From: Micromussa lordhowensis
Lineage: Eukaryota; Cnidaria; Anthozoa; Scleractinia; Lobophylliidae
Assembly: GCA_964020085.1 (NCBI GenBank)
Contig: OZ026600.1
Span: 2,726,901-2,790,900, forward strand
Length of the DNA stretch: 64,000 nt
Reading direction: 5' to 3'
The position numbers and the translations under genes are program-made. This document shows positions 44,399-57,148 of the stretch, piece by piece. Position 1 is the stretch's first letter. Every line of letters starts with the position of its first letter. The notes under the pieces are model-generated. The model did not search any database, was not told the DNA's origin, and was given only the letters and a program-made list of their open reading frames with translations.

Positions 44399-44502
44399 TT
44401 AAATGAATTGAGACCATGTTAAGTACTATGTGTTGACCTTGGGTAATGAAAGTATTGTTTTCCTCTTACTTATGGTCTCTTGTCTTAATTAGATTCATTA
44501 TA

Positions 44503-44521
44503 CTTAGGGGGGGGGGGGGGG
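44503..44521. repeat. Poly-G run inside the LINE relic
   Basis: About 18 consecutive G. It could be a G-quadruplex seed or a place where the assembly length is unreliable. Confidence 0.7.
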
Positions 44522-45659
44522 GCTATGCCCTGGAAATAGCAATTAATGGTGATTAGCATATCCTGAATCTCCCTATACCAATCCTCTTTAATTGTTTCTT
44601 GTATGGTGCTGTTTTATCTTTAAAAATATATCTGCAGGCACGCTCATTCACCCTCTCTAATTTATTAGTGTTGCGAGATCCACAATGATGCCAAACTTGG
44701 CTACAGTTGTAAAAATTCGGTAATATATAAATGCACGATACAGCGCCTCTTTAGTTTTAACTATTTCATGAGTGCATTTACTTGCCCGCTAACTTTCCGG
44801 CAAACTGAAAACAATCAGATGTGCATCAAATTTTAACTTGTTGTCAATAGTAACAGTAAGGACCTTAATTTCGTTAGATAAAAAATCGTGTTTTTACAAC
44901 ATTCGATATTCATGCCCAGCCGCAGTGCTTGGTAATTTTCTGGGTTTGCTGGCATGCCATTCTCCAGGAACCATTTTGTTGTATTATTTGAGTCCTTATT
45001 CACTCCGACCTCCACAGCCTGTGGGTCTCGATGTGATAAAAAGAACCTTGTGTCATCAGCATAGTTTACCAGCTTGCATTCCTGAATGGCGTACGTTAGA
45101 TCATTCATAAAGATGTTAAAAAGCATCGGTCCCAGGATACTGCCTTGAGGTACTCCGGCAGACACACCCATCCAGCTTGAAGACGTGTTTCCAAATTTGA
45201 CTCTCTGATAACGCGATGACAAGTAACTACGTAGCAGTACTACCGCTTTCTCGTCTAAACCGTAATATTCCAATTTCTCGAGAATAAGGTCATGCGGTAA
45301 GCAATCGAAAGCCTTGGTAAGATTCATGGCCACCGCCCCTATAACCTTATGTTTATCCAATTCTTCTTCCCAATGCTCTGTCAAAGTTAAAAGCGCAGTT
45401 GGACACAGCCGTGATATTTGCGATACGCAAACATGAAATTCATGAAAAATAGGTTCAAAATGTTCAGTCATTTGCTTGTGCGCGGTTCTTTCAAAGATCT
45501 TGGCAAAAGCGATATAGTTACCGGCCTAAAGTTTGTTTTGTCCAAAGCGCTTCCTTTCTTGTGATGAGGTGTGATCTAACCATGCTTCCGAGTACCCGGG
45601 ACCTCTGCTTTCGTAGTGACCGTGTTAATTAAATCACAGTGATGTTTGTAAAGTACAAT

Positions 45660-47018
45660 GTACCCATTCAGCACCTCCCTCCGATACCTCGAGCTTTCCC
45701 TCTAATATCGCCCCTTTATCCGACATGAGCAAAAAAGGAAACATTCACAATATGCTATTTTCAAAATATTCAACATGGAAAGTTCCGTCAATTAGACTGA
45801 CGTGCTGTTTAATACAGCAGCTGATAAATTAACCTGAAGACTTCCTGTGTACTTAGAACTTGAACCATTTATCTTGCCTAGAGCAAACTACTCACTAATC
45901 CTCAGAAGAGAAATTAGAAAATTGCTTAATCGGTTCCCACTATCATAAATTGAATAGCAAGAACAAGAACGACCTTTCAAGCGAGACTGTTTATTAGAAC
46001 AAATGACGACTTACCAAGGAAACTAGTTTTAGTTTTCTCCGCACTCTGTTTCAAAAATTTTTAAACTAAAAAAAGGTTTGTGAAAATCGTTGTACTGTCT
46101 TCAGCTTTCCTGAGAAATTCTACCCTACGAGGCTATAAATGATGAGTTTCCATAAACCTGTTTCAAGGTAGTAAACAGTTAATCTCTATTTCGTAAGCTG
46201 AGTTTGAAACTGAGTTACCAGTGTTAACTAATATATCAATATATGCCTCTCTTAATCTCAAATTTTAACTCAAACACACATAAAACTTATTACAAAAATC
46301 CCTATAATTTCACTTACTGCCATAAATTTCTATCCTAAATTACAATTAACTGCTCCAGTACATTGCAAATTATTACAAAAAAGAGTGGCACCAGCTATAA
46401 ATCGGACGCCAACGGGATTTTGTAGTCTCTTTGTATGTTGGAGCTCAAGAGATTATCATCGATCATGAAATAATAAATGAAACATGACAATGCCCTTCGA
46501 GAGAAGAGAGGGAATCATGACCACGTCCCAGTCGTAGAAGATGTTTGGCAATTTTGAAAAGAGGAGTATCTTGCTCTTATATGACTGATTGCTAGTAATG
46601 ATAAATAACACCCGGATTAGGATAGCAACTGAACGACACAAGAATATATTTTTTTAAACATTAAAAGCCTGCGTACCCGGGAGGCCTTGATCGTCACCTC
46701 TTTGAATCATCAACCTCATTACCAGGGCGTTTCCCTTAGCAATGCTTTAAGAGAAAAACATTGGGAATCAGGTTGCTTAAAGCATCTGTTCTATCTTGAA
46801 GTTAGTTATTTTGTTATTACCAAAAACTCTTAAGAGGAACAGTCGTTATATTTAAATTGTCGTGTTTATATGTTTGCCAGACTAAATGGTTATGTTAACA
46901 TGAAAATCAAAGGACTACAGGACGCGAACATTCGTTCAGATTTCGCAAACTAACTTGCAAAAGCAAACTAAAGTTGCCTGTCCGCGTTCAGACAGAGATG
47001 GGCATCAGTAAAATCATG
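45660..47018. other. No gene recognised
   Basis: AT-rich, with only short frames and no recognisable terminal repeats. The right end is the 3' flank of the GPCR gene. Confidence 0.4.
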
Positions 47019-47945
47019 TCAGATTGCATGTTCAGCGTGTACCTTATTTTGGCGCAATCTTTTACTTGGCACAACTCTCAGCACTTCTCTAAAAAACGGT
47101 CTGTACAAAACCCCGTATGTGACGGGATGAAGGACAGGAACAGAAAACCAGAGAAAAGTGGAAGCCAGATGGGAATGGCGTGAAATAACCATGAATGGCT
47201 GGGTTGGAAATTCCACGAGCTTGATTATTACAAAAGGCATCCAGATAAGAAGGACTTCCGTTGTAAGGGCTAACAGAACTTTATCTGTTCTTTTTTCGTC
47301 AGCAGCTATTCGCATGTCGACCAGGGTAGCTCTTCTTCTCACCTGAAAGGCTCCTTCACGTCTTCTGATAGCGCACAATGCCACGATAGAGGAACTTAAC
47401 AGTGCTATGTAAAGGGTCAGTGTAATCACTGTATTAAGAATGTTTACAGTTTGGTTTTCACGGCTCAAGGGCCTAGTGCAGGGCAGTGATCGTTTTGGAG
47501 AAAATTGAAACATGGCGCCACCAAGTATGGTGGGAAAAATCAGCACGGCTACATCGAATACCCAGATTGTCAAAATTATTCCAATGGATCGGTCAAGCGA
47601 GAACCACTTATTGTGGAAGGCCAAATGGGTGACTTTAAAACACCGACACGCCACCATGATTGTCAGCAACTGCAATGACACCCATGTTAAGGCGAGGAAC
47701 ACGAATCCTTGGATGTCGCACAAAATCTGCCCAAACAGCCACTCTCCCGCCACTAGTGATCCCGCGGTGAAGGGCATGACAAGGCAGGAAGTAAACACGT
47801 GACAGATGGTCAACGACAGGATGAATGTGTTTGCAGTTGTGTGGAAACGCGGCTTCTTGTACAAAACAAAACACATCAGTAAATTCCCTGTAAACGCAAC
47901 GAAGTTGATCAACAACATCAGCCCTCCTTCGACGGTTAGAGCCAT
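47019..47945 (-). CDS. Class A (rhodopsin-like) GPCR, atypical, intronless
   Basis: A 308-residue seven-helix receptor read from ATG at 47,945 (context AAAATGG) to TGA at 47,019. Helix 1 has the GN motif (FTGNLLMCF). Helix 2 reads LSLTICHVF and lacks the usual Asp2.50. Helix 3 starts with Cys3.25 (ILCDIQ) and ends ACRCF in place of DRY, keeping Arg3.50. Extracellular loop 2 has a Cys for the disulfide. Helix 6 has IWMPF for CWxP, and helix 7 has HPVTY for NPxxY. The N-terminus is very short. The ligand cannot be told from the sequence. Intronless structure is common among cnidarian GPCRs. Missing Asp2.50 and the altered DRY suggest unusual activation or coupling. Confidence 0.85.
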   Translation of the reverse strand: MALTVEGGLMLLINFVAFTGNLLMCFVLYKKPRFHTTANTFILSLTICHVFTSCLVMPFTAGSLVAGEWLFGQILCDIQGFVFLALTWVSLQLLTIMVACRCFKVTHLAFHNKWFSLDRSIGIILTIWVFDVAVLIFPTILGGAMFQFSPKRSLPCTRPLSRENQTVNILNTVITLTLYIALLSSSIVALCAIRRREGAFQVRRRATLVDMRIAADEKRTDKVLLALTTEVLLIWMPFVIIKLVEFPTQPFMVISRHSHLASTFLWFSVPVLHPVTYGVLYRPFFREVLRVVPSKRLRQNKVHAEHAI

Positions 47946-48439
47946 TTTATCCCAGCCTTGAATCCAAAACCCGTGACGTTGATTGGTCTTCTATTTTAGG
48001 GGCTACTGTCAACTTGTCTGCAAGCTATCGAAAAGAAAACCAATTGGAGGGCTAAAATTAATTTCTTGCCTTGTTAGAATCCTTATAAACCAACGCAAGG
48101 GAAATCTTTCGCAAAAGATGCCCACCCGTCACTTTTTATTGTCTTTTAATTTGGCCTTGCTTTAATAATAGTTTCTGTCATTTACGGTTTTAATGGGGTG
48201 CATCTTAATTATCCTTAAAGGACCCTAGTCAGCCTCCGCCATTTTCGTTACCATCGAAATTATTGATATTGCATGGTTAAGCAAACTCTTACTGCTTTAC
48301 TGTAAGTCATGTTCCTGAAAGTATGTTTTATTATCTTTTATAGTTTCATAGTTTGGTTTCGAAATGTTCTGAATAAAATGTAATAGCCAAACTTTCGCAT
48401 GTAAACAAAAACAAAGGTCTGGCTGACTAGGGCCTTTTG

Positions 48440-48860
48440 AGTTATGGCAAATAATGTTTATAATTAGCCGGAAAGCCAGACTGACCAAGATGGCACTTGA
48501 AAAGGTTGTTTGTTTTGTTTGATTTATATTTTCCGCTGGGTTATTGTGGTCTCTAAAAGCAATTAATTTTTTGACCTCTATTTGACCTCCGTTCGAGAAT
48601 GGTTTTCAATATTAATCTCGCGTCTCAGCACTTGGTCTGTGTAAAGTGTACTTTCTTTTGGCCTATAGTTTAGTTTCTGTCGATTAGTTTTATCTTGATT
48701 GTCCTTAGGTTATTTTAAATAGTGTTTGTAATTAGCCGAACCAGACAGACCAAGATGACACTTGACTGATTGTTTTATTTGTTGATTTTTTTTTTCGCTG
48801 GATTAATGTGGTCTCTAACAGCAATTGAATTCTTTGACCTCCGTTTGAGAATGGTTTTTC
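48440..48860. repeat. Tandem duplication with a period near 260 bp
   Basis: The block TTTATAATTAGCCGG..AGACTGACCAAGATGGCACTTGA..GTGGTCTCTAA..TTTGACCTCC..GAGAATGGTTTTC occurs at about 48,450-48,610 and again, diverged, at 48,715-48,865. No coding sign. Confidence 0.55.
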
Positions 48861-48999
48861 ATTTATTTAAACTTACGGCTCAGCAAACGCTACGGCTTCG
48901 GGCCAAGATTTTAATCACCAGCTCAACCGCTTTGTTTATTATTACGATACCGCCACTACGAATGCTGGCTCTATAATTTCAACCCAATCCAGGGCCATA

Positions 49000-51600
49000 A
49001 TGATAACCTCAAAAAAATATTTAATAAAACTGACAGAAACAGACCACTCTGGAAAGGAAATTGTCAGTCAAGTGATAAGCTTTTTTCTTATCTATGTGAC
49101 CAAAACATTTCAAAACGGTCGATTGTCCCTACAAATTTGCTGAGCAATTTGAAGTTAGAAAGTAAAAGAAATACAGTACGAAAAACGTTGATCTTTGCAA
49201 AGGAAACTAGATGTAGCCATGCTATGGAAATACGTTGAGCTCGGAACTGCCTAAAAGGAAACTAATGGTTTGATGCAACGTGAGAAAGACATCTGTGCAG
49301 CCATATAAAAGTGAAAGTAATATAAATCAGAAATCGTTGAATGTATACCATAAACTTATTAATTACCGAGCTTTAATAGTTCGTTGCTCCTGCTGATATA
49401 GAACAACACTTTATATCTAATGTGCCTTAGCTTCTTAATTCCTTTAGTCACGGAATCGTATTTGTTCCGACTGATTACCGATCACAGCAGTTCTTAATCC
49501 CCACTGAAGCTACGAACATATTTTATTACGTCAGGAGCGAGGGGAGGGGAGGGTAGGTACGTATTCACTTATATCACCTGCCAACTTGCTGCTGCAAGCT
49601 TTCCCGGGCTCAAAAAGTGTCTGATTTTAAAACTGCTAAATAGTTCTTTAGATACTTTTTGCGAGTAGTTACTCTTAATCTTCAACCGAAAACCCGCGAG
49701 ACATAAAATGAAACACAAAAAGTTAAGATAGCTCAAAGCAGTCTCTTGCATTCGGTCAATTTCTATATATCATGGTTAATATTTCTCCATCATTATCAGC
49801 TTGCATCAGTATGCTATACAAGAACTGGTTTGCAGAAACCTTCCAGTGCTTCCTGAACATTAAAGGTTATAAAAAATGACATCTTTTTATTTGAAATAGA
49901 CTAAGGAATTTCAAAACTGAGCGACACTCTTAATACAAATTACGAGGCGTAACACGCCTTCCACCCCACTCTAGTCCTTGAACCTTAACCGGGTTTACTA
50001 ACATACAGAGTATGTCACTCGCAATTCCGACATATGCATCGCCTTATAAAGTAGGATTTGTCCGACTCAGAGGAATTAATTACGCTTGCGCCCATCAGCT
50101 TTCCGCGAATAGCAAAAGTCTTTCTTTTGCTGTCTAATGTATTCTTCATTTCTTTGTCTGATTGTTATTAATTTGAGCTAAACTTATCAAGAGCAAACTG
50201 ACACTTCGTTTGTGTTTTCCTTCATTGAATAACGCCTCTCCGACAATCTTTTGTTGCGAATTTCTTTTATTGATCATGACGTGTCGCACTGTCAGCTGAG
50301 CTCGGCCAAGATATAATGACGGTTGATAAAGTAACTTTTACCATGGTTATGAAACTCGACAAAGTTCTTTGTTGTATGATTTTTCTCTTTTTTGGCCTTG
50401 ACCGTGCACAAAACACAATAGTTGTTTACTACTGACCGAGGAACTAACCAATAGAAATTTTTTGATTACGTAACTCATGCATAGTGCATGAACGCAAAAC
50501 AAAAGATTGCGCACGGTCGTGGACCTTCCAACATAAATCTTGGCATCTTTGATTGCTCCTTTGATGTTTGCCGGGCTTCATAACCATTCCCCTTTATTAA
50601 CTATGTAACAACTCAGTACTTTTATTCCTTTCAGTTTTTCTACCATTTATAAACTAGTCATTTATCATGTATTGCTCGCTCTCTCATGATGCTTCAAATG
50701 CCTAGACCCATAACGTCAATATGGAGTGAATTAATTCAAGTAAAGGAAATTAAATTAATGACAAGTGACTATAAAGTGCTCATGGATGAACAAATAAGAC
50801 AGCAAGCTAGTAAAGTGAGTTTACAAATTATTGACTAGAGAATAAACACGTCTCTGCGTGCTTAGTTGAACGCATGTCCTCTAAAGTGGAGCGGTTCCTT
50901 TGCTTTGCCGACTGAACTCCTCAAAAATCAGCTGGGATAAAGTAGAAAAAAAAGACGATTGAAATAAATCGGTGAATTTTTAGTGAGTTCTTAGTCATTT
51001 GTCAGTGGTGACGTCAAAAGTGCATTTTGCCGGGGATGGTCACCTTGTATCGTTTCTCCCTTCAAGAATCTCCGCCCTGGTTCATCAATATTTATCAGTT
51101 CTTGAAAGAAATTCAGGACTTTATTGATCAATTCGAGTTGTGGCCTGCAGCAGCTCGGAAATTTATATTTATAGGATGTCAACCAGTCCAGTCATGGGCA
51201 GATCAATCACATTATAATTACTTTATTTCATATATTATAAACACTGGTGGGTATTTAAGTGCAAGTTTTCATCCTTTGCGCATTTTAGTAAACCACTTTC
51301 AAATTTAGCATGTTTAGGCAGTCATTAATTGTATTTAGCAACAATCCTAGAAAAAATCAAGTCCCTACTTCTCTTTTGCCTTGAAGTTTATGTTTTTCAG
51401 AGCTCTAAGACAGATGTACTGACTCGAATAGCCTGCTTTAATGTTGCCCTCGGTCGTACAAGCTAACTCATACCCCCACCGTGGTACACGGCGGGGTGAA
51501 ACCCCCCTGGGTTTTCGTTCTGTTAAAGTACAGCAACATAAATTTATATTGATTTGATAGCCCTGAGATTGCTCTACAAGGTGATACCATTTTTGTTGGA
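49000..51600. other. No gene recognised
   Basis: AT-rich sequence with short frames only, between the GPCR flank and the 3' end of the NXPE gene. Confidence 0.4.
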
Positions 51601-51602
51601 TA

Positions 51603-51620
51603 TGACGTCATATGACGTCA
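51603..51620. promoter_or_regulatory. Paired CRE palindrome
   Basis: TGACGTCATATGACGTCA, two full CREB/ATF sites head to tail in one perfect 18-bp palindrome. It lies about 300 bp downstream of the NXPE gene. A role is unproven. Confidence 0.35.
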
Positions 51621-51925
51621 TTTGATACGCCATCTTGAATTTCACTATTTTCTTAAAAGGTCGAGAAATAACGGAATTAATACCAAATCATGTCAGAATG
51701 CTTATTGCAAATTCGCGAATTTCTGCAATTTGATGAGGAAAACTGCAAAAAATACAGAATTAAACCTAAATGAAATTTTCGGTTGCCATGGCAACTTTAA
51801 AAATGATCGACATACAATTACATATCGAAATTTCCGCGACGGATGACCGTTAAACCACATCAGTTACTAGTACGATATGCACAATATCAGTTCTCTTGCA
51901 CTGCGAATTATTCGGCTCAAAGTGA

Positions 51926-54900
51926 CTATTTGCCACCAAAGTATGTTTGAAGCAGGTTCACCACTGATTGAAAGACGTGCGGCTTAAAGTGTACAGCATC
52001 ATAAGGTTTTCCAGGCAGCCCAGTCCCCTCAGGATAAGAGTCGCTGATGGGAAATACGTCCAACACGTCGATCCCTGCTCCACACATGGCATGCATGGCG
52101 TAAGAGTTAAACAACAGCACACGCTGCAAACGGACATGAGAAAAGAGTTATGTCAGTATTTATTACAGCAGCTTGCGTCCTTCTCAGTCACATTCAAACA
52201 GATTTTTTTCCTCGATCTCTCCTCCCCTCCTCTACGTTTTCCCCGGCTTAAACTTGGCCCCCCCCCCCTTCCCCATCCTCTTGACAAAATACGAATATCT
52301 ACGGCTGCTCTCCATGTTATCAACTGTGTCCATAATAAAGAGGGGAGGCACTTCATTGTTACCGGTCATTTATAGAAACATCGTGCAAACCAAATCCCGC
52401 CATCTTAGAATTGGTAACAGTGGAGGGGTGGCGCGAGAGAAAATATGCCGACGGACTAGGTGTGAGGTGGGAAAAAAAAAGCGAGAGGGGGTGGGGGTGG
52501 GAGGAAGGGGAAGTACCCCATTTCCCGCCTCCCGTCCCCCTCTACCCCAACCCTCTACCGGTTAAACACCCAAGTACAACTCAAGATGGCGGCGTCGAAA
52601 ACCTGATTTATCAAGCGTTCCGTTCCAAAATAACGCTTACACTGCAGGCTTTGGGCTTAAAATTGCAGAGCTTGTTTCCCGTAAGAGGGTTTTGCACCAG
52701 TAAGTTTTGCCGTTTGCATTCTCAAGGTCATTTTACCTGATAGGTCAAAAATCTGATATTCGTTGAATGGCGAGCGTTGGTTCTTGGATCGCCATATTTC
52801 TCTTTATTAATGGCAGTAGTCGTCTTCCAAATAAGTTGTCCTCTAAACCGCCATGATTTCTTATTCGTCTTGAATCTTTCATTTAACAATCTTATGGTCT
52901 TATCTATAAGGACCTTGTACGTGGTGAAATTGATAGTATGCACGTAGTGCAGACCTAGATTGAGAATCAAGACACTTTTGTCGCTGACCATGAAAGGCTG
53001 AGAAATGACTTGAAAAATCTCAGTCAGGACTCTCCTGACGCTGAAATCGTTGTCATCGTTTTCTAGTCTTCCTCTCGTCAAGTTCTTGCCGGGAATTGTG
53101 TATACCCAGTTGTAAGTGTTGTTACATCTTTGGAAGATCTTTTTACAGAGCGGCTGCCGAATAATGGATTTATAAAAGAAGTCCCCGACTGAATCGCCGT
53201 AAATCCATAATGTTTCTAGTTTCCCAGCTGGATTTCTGTTTCTTGTTTGAGGTGCTTCTAGAAAATTTAACATATAAAATGTCACGGAATAGATAGTAGT
53301 ATAGAAGTATAAAAGAACAATTGTTTATCGAGATGAATCTAAAGTTCCTCGTACGGTTTCTCCCCCAACCAGCTGGGGACCCATTACATTCTAGAAATTG
53401 AGGTCCAATCGGTGCACAAGTTTAGAACTGTAACTTGAAAATCTAGGTAGACTATACAAAAGCTCGTTCAGGTACGTATATAGACTTATCCCCAAGACTA
53501 AAATCTTTTCAAAAGTAAAACTAGAACTCTCAAACTGAGTCTATGCTTTCTTTCTTGTAACCTCGTGATGGAAAGTCCAACGACAATTGTCCTTTTGCCT
53601 GACAGTAAGTACAAGGGTAGACACAGGATATTTCAAGGGGGACGGATTCAATTGCCGTGCTCCCACAATGTGGCTATATGGGAATTGAAAACTTCACATC
53701 AGAAAAACTAGCTATGACACAAAGTAGATATTACTATGACGCAACTGTCCTGTCTTTTATTTCTGCCATAATATTCAAAATGTTGTGCAACTGTTTTGCG
53801 ACTTTTTGCAATTTCTTTGCTCCTCCAAGGAGGTTTAGGGTAGCCACCCACTCCAGTCTCCCTCTAAATCCGCTCCCATAGTAGCTAAATACATTAACAG
53901 AATCAATAACTCACCCCTGAGATATGGTTTCCATGTTTCATTCACCCATCTCCCATTACCATCCCATATTTCAGAACATCTGATTCCACAAGGTACATTA
54001 AGAGAACCAAATTTATTGATGACCCCTGTTGACCGACAAGATATACATATGAATTTGTTCTAGTATTATGTAGTGTCAACGAGCATGGCCCTTAAAATTC
54101 TTCAAATGTACTGATTTAAAGCTTGCGCGACTTGTTTTAGACGAAATGCAGATTGAGCTCAAAAAGTGCGATGATTTATGAAGAACGCGACTACTTTTTT
54201 TTTTTTTTTTTTTTTTTGGGGGGGGGGGGGTGGGCAAGGGGTGTTAGGAACAACTTGGCCTAATTCCTAGATTCTCCTTACAGCAAACTAGTCCCTTTGT
54301 ATGGTGGGGAAGGGAGGTTCCATTGCACTGACTTGATAAATACTAATATTGGAAGGAAGTTTGTTTAACTCTCATTGACTAACATCGTTGGAAAGGCGCG
54401 TTTTCAAATGAGTTGATTCGGAGTAGGGCATACTTCGTCTGCCTGTGAAATGAACACAATCTCTCTTCAACCTCAGACATACTAAAAATTTGCGCATGTT
54501 CAAATTTGATTCCACGACGGCGCGAACGTAACTGGTGGTTGTATAACACAATTTCTCATTTACTATCATACTCTCGTTTGATCGTATTCTCACGTAAAAC
54601 GGGCTTGATTTGTTCTCACTTTGTAGAAATTGAAAAATAACAGTTTAATACCAAAACAAGATTGTATCCACTGCATGTACTTACTTTGAAAAAGTAGCTC
54701 CGATGAATGTGGAACAATTATAGTGAATGGTGCACCGTCCCATAAAGGACTCAATAGAAATGGTTTGTCGTGACCAGGAAGAGCATTTGGTGCTTGATAT
54801 CTACCCTGCGCATTCCCTGGTAAATAATGGAATATGGTGTAAATTGATTCATTAGCCCTTAAAGATCCTCTGACAGTATGTAACCAGGAATAAATGTCCA

Positions 54901-56232
54901 TCTCGGACCCTGTACGTGTCTTTAAACCACGGAGTCCCTCAATATATAAATTATTTGTGAGGGGAGATTAAGCGCCAAAAAAATAAAATCTTCCTCCATT
55001 ACTTATGAGCAACTATCCCCAATCATTCTAAGCAACATATGGCAGTCAGCGACCTTTCCCTACAGCAAGGAAGCACGGAAAGCCGCAAAACTCTTGAACA
55101 GAAATTTAGTTTTCAAATCGGCACTCTTAATCCTCACGGTATCAACGAACGCTTTTCATTCAACTAATTTATTCTGTTGTTTTTCACGTTACCATGCACC
55201 AACCAATAGCGTAGTTCCCAGAACCCAGAATTCCTCGATTCGCTCCGACGAAGGTTAACGCTGGAAACGTCAGCTTTCGAATCTCTTTACGGTGGCCAAT
55301 TCACATTATCAATGAACTCAGTTGATAAAACCAAATTATCTTATCAATGAAAGTTAGAAAGTCAATAGGACTCTGTATGAAGTAAGTCGTAAATAAGAAT
55401 ACAAGAATAAGGGACGTAATGTACAGTGACTGCATCTTATAACTGATCCGAGGAAGAGTTCGTGAGTTGTGAGAGCTGAGTTATCACGATGAGTGTAATT
55501 GTTTTACGTAGACGTAACGCGCACAAGTTGACGCTTCTGAGCGAGTTAATTTTTTGTCGGGAGGAGTCAGTCATATACTGGGTTAGTTTAGTCAACGTAT
55601 AGCTCTCACTGACCTTTTATAAACCAGTCTCTTGGGGGGTCTCTGTAGCCATCACACAGTGAATACTCCAGAACCACTTCAATGTGGTATTTTCCTGGCT
55701 CTAAAACAAGAAAAATGACTTCGTACTTTCCATTTCCGTGATCAACTACTGTTGGAGACATAGAGGAGGGGCCTCGTATATGAATCCGCCAAGAGTCCCC
55801 TCCAACCGTCTTGTCCAAGTTGTCCCGTGTTACAGACTGTATTTCAAATCGACTAAACTGTCCGGCAGGTCTGATATCCCACGATATCAGGTAGCTTTTA
55901 GCCGCATCTGTCCTGCTTTGGGAATGCTGAAAGCCCTTATTCTTGCCCCATTCCATGTTATCTGCGCATGGTCGCAAAACTTGTTTCCAGTCCACCCGCA
56001 TTCGCTTTAAGCGACACCATGTCTCGAGAAAGTCTGCGTAACGCGCGTTCTCGCGCGTCTCGTTGTTGACTATCCTCGCGTGTGGCTTCCGTGACGCTAT
56101 GTGAACATTGTAATGGTGGTGGGTCCAGTATAGATACGCAAATATACACAATGCTGCAACAGTTATTAGTATTTTTCGAGAGATAAGCTTGTTGATGCAT
56201 GCCCGTGCTGCTAACACCGCGCGTAAACTCAT
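51926..56232 (-). CDS. NXPE family protein (neurexophilin and PC-esterase domains), complete five-exon gene
   Basis: Exons: 56,232-55,614; 54,909-54,685; 54,025-53,915; 53,257-52,737; 52,123-51,926. Phases are 1, 1, 1, 0, all GT-AG, giving 557 residues, close to the usual 540-560 of NXPE proteins. A short cytoplasmic start and one membrane helix (about 21-36, ILITVAALCIFAYLYW) make it type II, probably Golgi. The neurexophilin-like part carries RGPSSMSPTVVDHGNGKYEV and EYSLCDGYRDPPRDWF. The GDSL-like PC-esterase part has YGDSVGD (Ser near 341) and the catalytic pair DAVH (Asp near 534, His near 537). A role in acetylation or deacetylation of glycans is plausible from the fold, but the substrate is unknown. 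The start is the first ATG before the helix; an upstream non-coding exon is likely, since TTTCTTCGCAG precedes it at about 56,311. Confidence 0.88.
54195..54230. repeat. T23-G13 homopolymer junction
   Basis: 23 T followed directly by 13 G, in intron 2 of the NXPE gene. Assembly length may be unreliable here. Confidence 0.85.
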
Positions 56233-56569
56233 CCAGAGCTTACCGGCATCACTCCCAGTTTCAAAGCAGTTTGTGATTGACCTTCCCTGGTACTGTCTCT
56301 GGATAGCACCTGCGAAGAAACTGAAATGCAACGTTTTGACTAATCCGGCGATTTTATAGAAATCAAAATCCTTATATGTTATTCTGCGGCACCATGAACT
56401 GCACTGTAGGGGCAATCGAAGCATTGAGCACTGTTCACCTCCCACTGAGCGAATAGTGCTTGATCCAAGCAAAAACAAAATGGTCGGCGTAAACTCGCGT
56501 TTTGCCAGTGTTTCTGAATCGGAAATCCTGAGAATACAAGAAAATGCTGCACCAGAAAACATAAAGAAG

Positions 56570-57140
56570 GCTATGAAATCTGGCCTGAAAGTTTTATAAC
56601 TACCGACGTTTCAGTTTGACGTTCGACTTTCGAGCAGTTTTAAGACATGTCCTTGGCAATCAGAGATTTTATCAACTAAGGCCAAAGCAAACCTGACCTC
56701 CAAGTCTTTTTTCACCCGGCATTGATAGGAATGAATGCTACAGGCTTCATCGGCAGAAGCATTACGTTACGAAGCACTTCCACGTCTTTGTGCAAGAAGT
56801 CCTGCGCACATGGTATCATTTCAGGTTGTATTTCGCCAACTGATCTTTTAACTGATTTTCATTTCAAGTGAAAATGAAAACCTAGCTTGAGTGAACGTTG
56901 AATTTGTTTTGTAAGCGGACTGTCGATTAAGATTACTGATTTGAAAGGTGTTAAAAGACCAGTTTGCTAGATCGTGACGAGGAGTTTAACGAACTAGATC
57001 TGCCAAGTTTCAAAATTCTGTAAACAGTTTCGCCCACACTTCGTGCCGCTTGCACAATTTCCGCGCATAATTGAGAGGTCAATTCAATCGATTTTTAATG
57101 GTTTCCTTTTCGTCCTGTTTTTGAGATCAGTTCGTGTGCA
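56570..57140. other. No gene recognised, NXPE upstream flank
   Basis: This should contain the promoter or a non-coding first exon of the NXPE gene, but I see no clear TATA box or splice donor that I can defend. Confidence 0.3.
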
Positions 57141-57148
57141 TATTCTAA

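Larger units (their letters stand above)
43226..45660 (-). pseudogene. Decayed non-LTR retrotransposon (LINE) reverse transcriptase
   Basis: Minus-strand frames give the conserved reverse-transcriptase order: FRPVT and KIFERT blocks near 45,480-45,530, then AFDCLPHDLILEKLEYYGL, GVPQGSILGPMLFNIFMNDL and the catalytic YADD (near 45,060), then a thumb/C-terminal part with WHHCGSRNTNKLERVNERA near 44,640-44,700, and finally KYYAAKQWKMLPDKV before a stop at 43,226. Frame changes are seen near 45,500, and a stop lies near 45,575. A DNA element (43,384-44,398) splits the C-terminal part. No endonuclease domain was identified, so the copy is probably truncated at the 5' end. The block order is of jockey/CR1 type. 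It is not active. Confidence 0.85.

Noticed and set aside
55606..56562. Longer start for the NXPE protein (318-codon open stretch)
   Set aside because: The extra 110 codons upstream of 56,232 include an acceptor-like TTTCTTCGCAG and resemble intron and leader sequence. The membrane helix directly follows the internal ATG.
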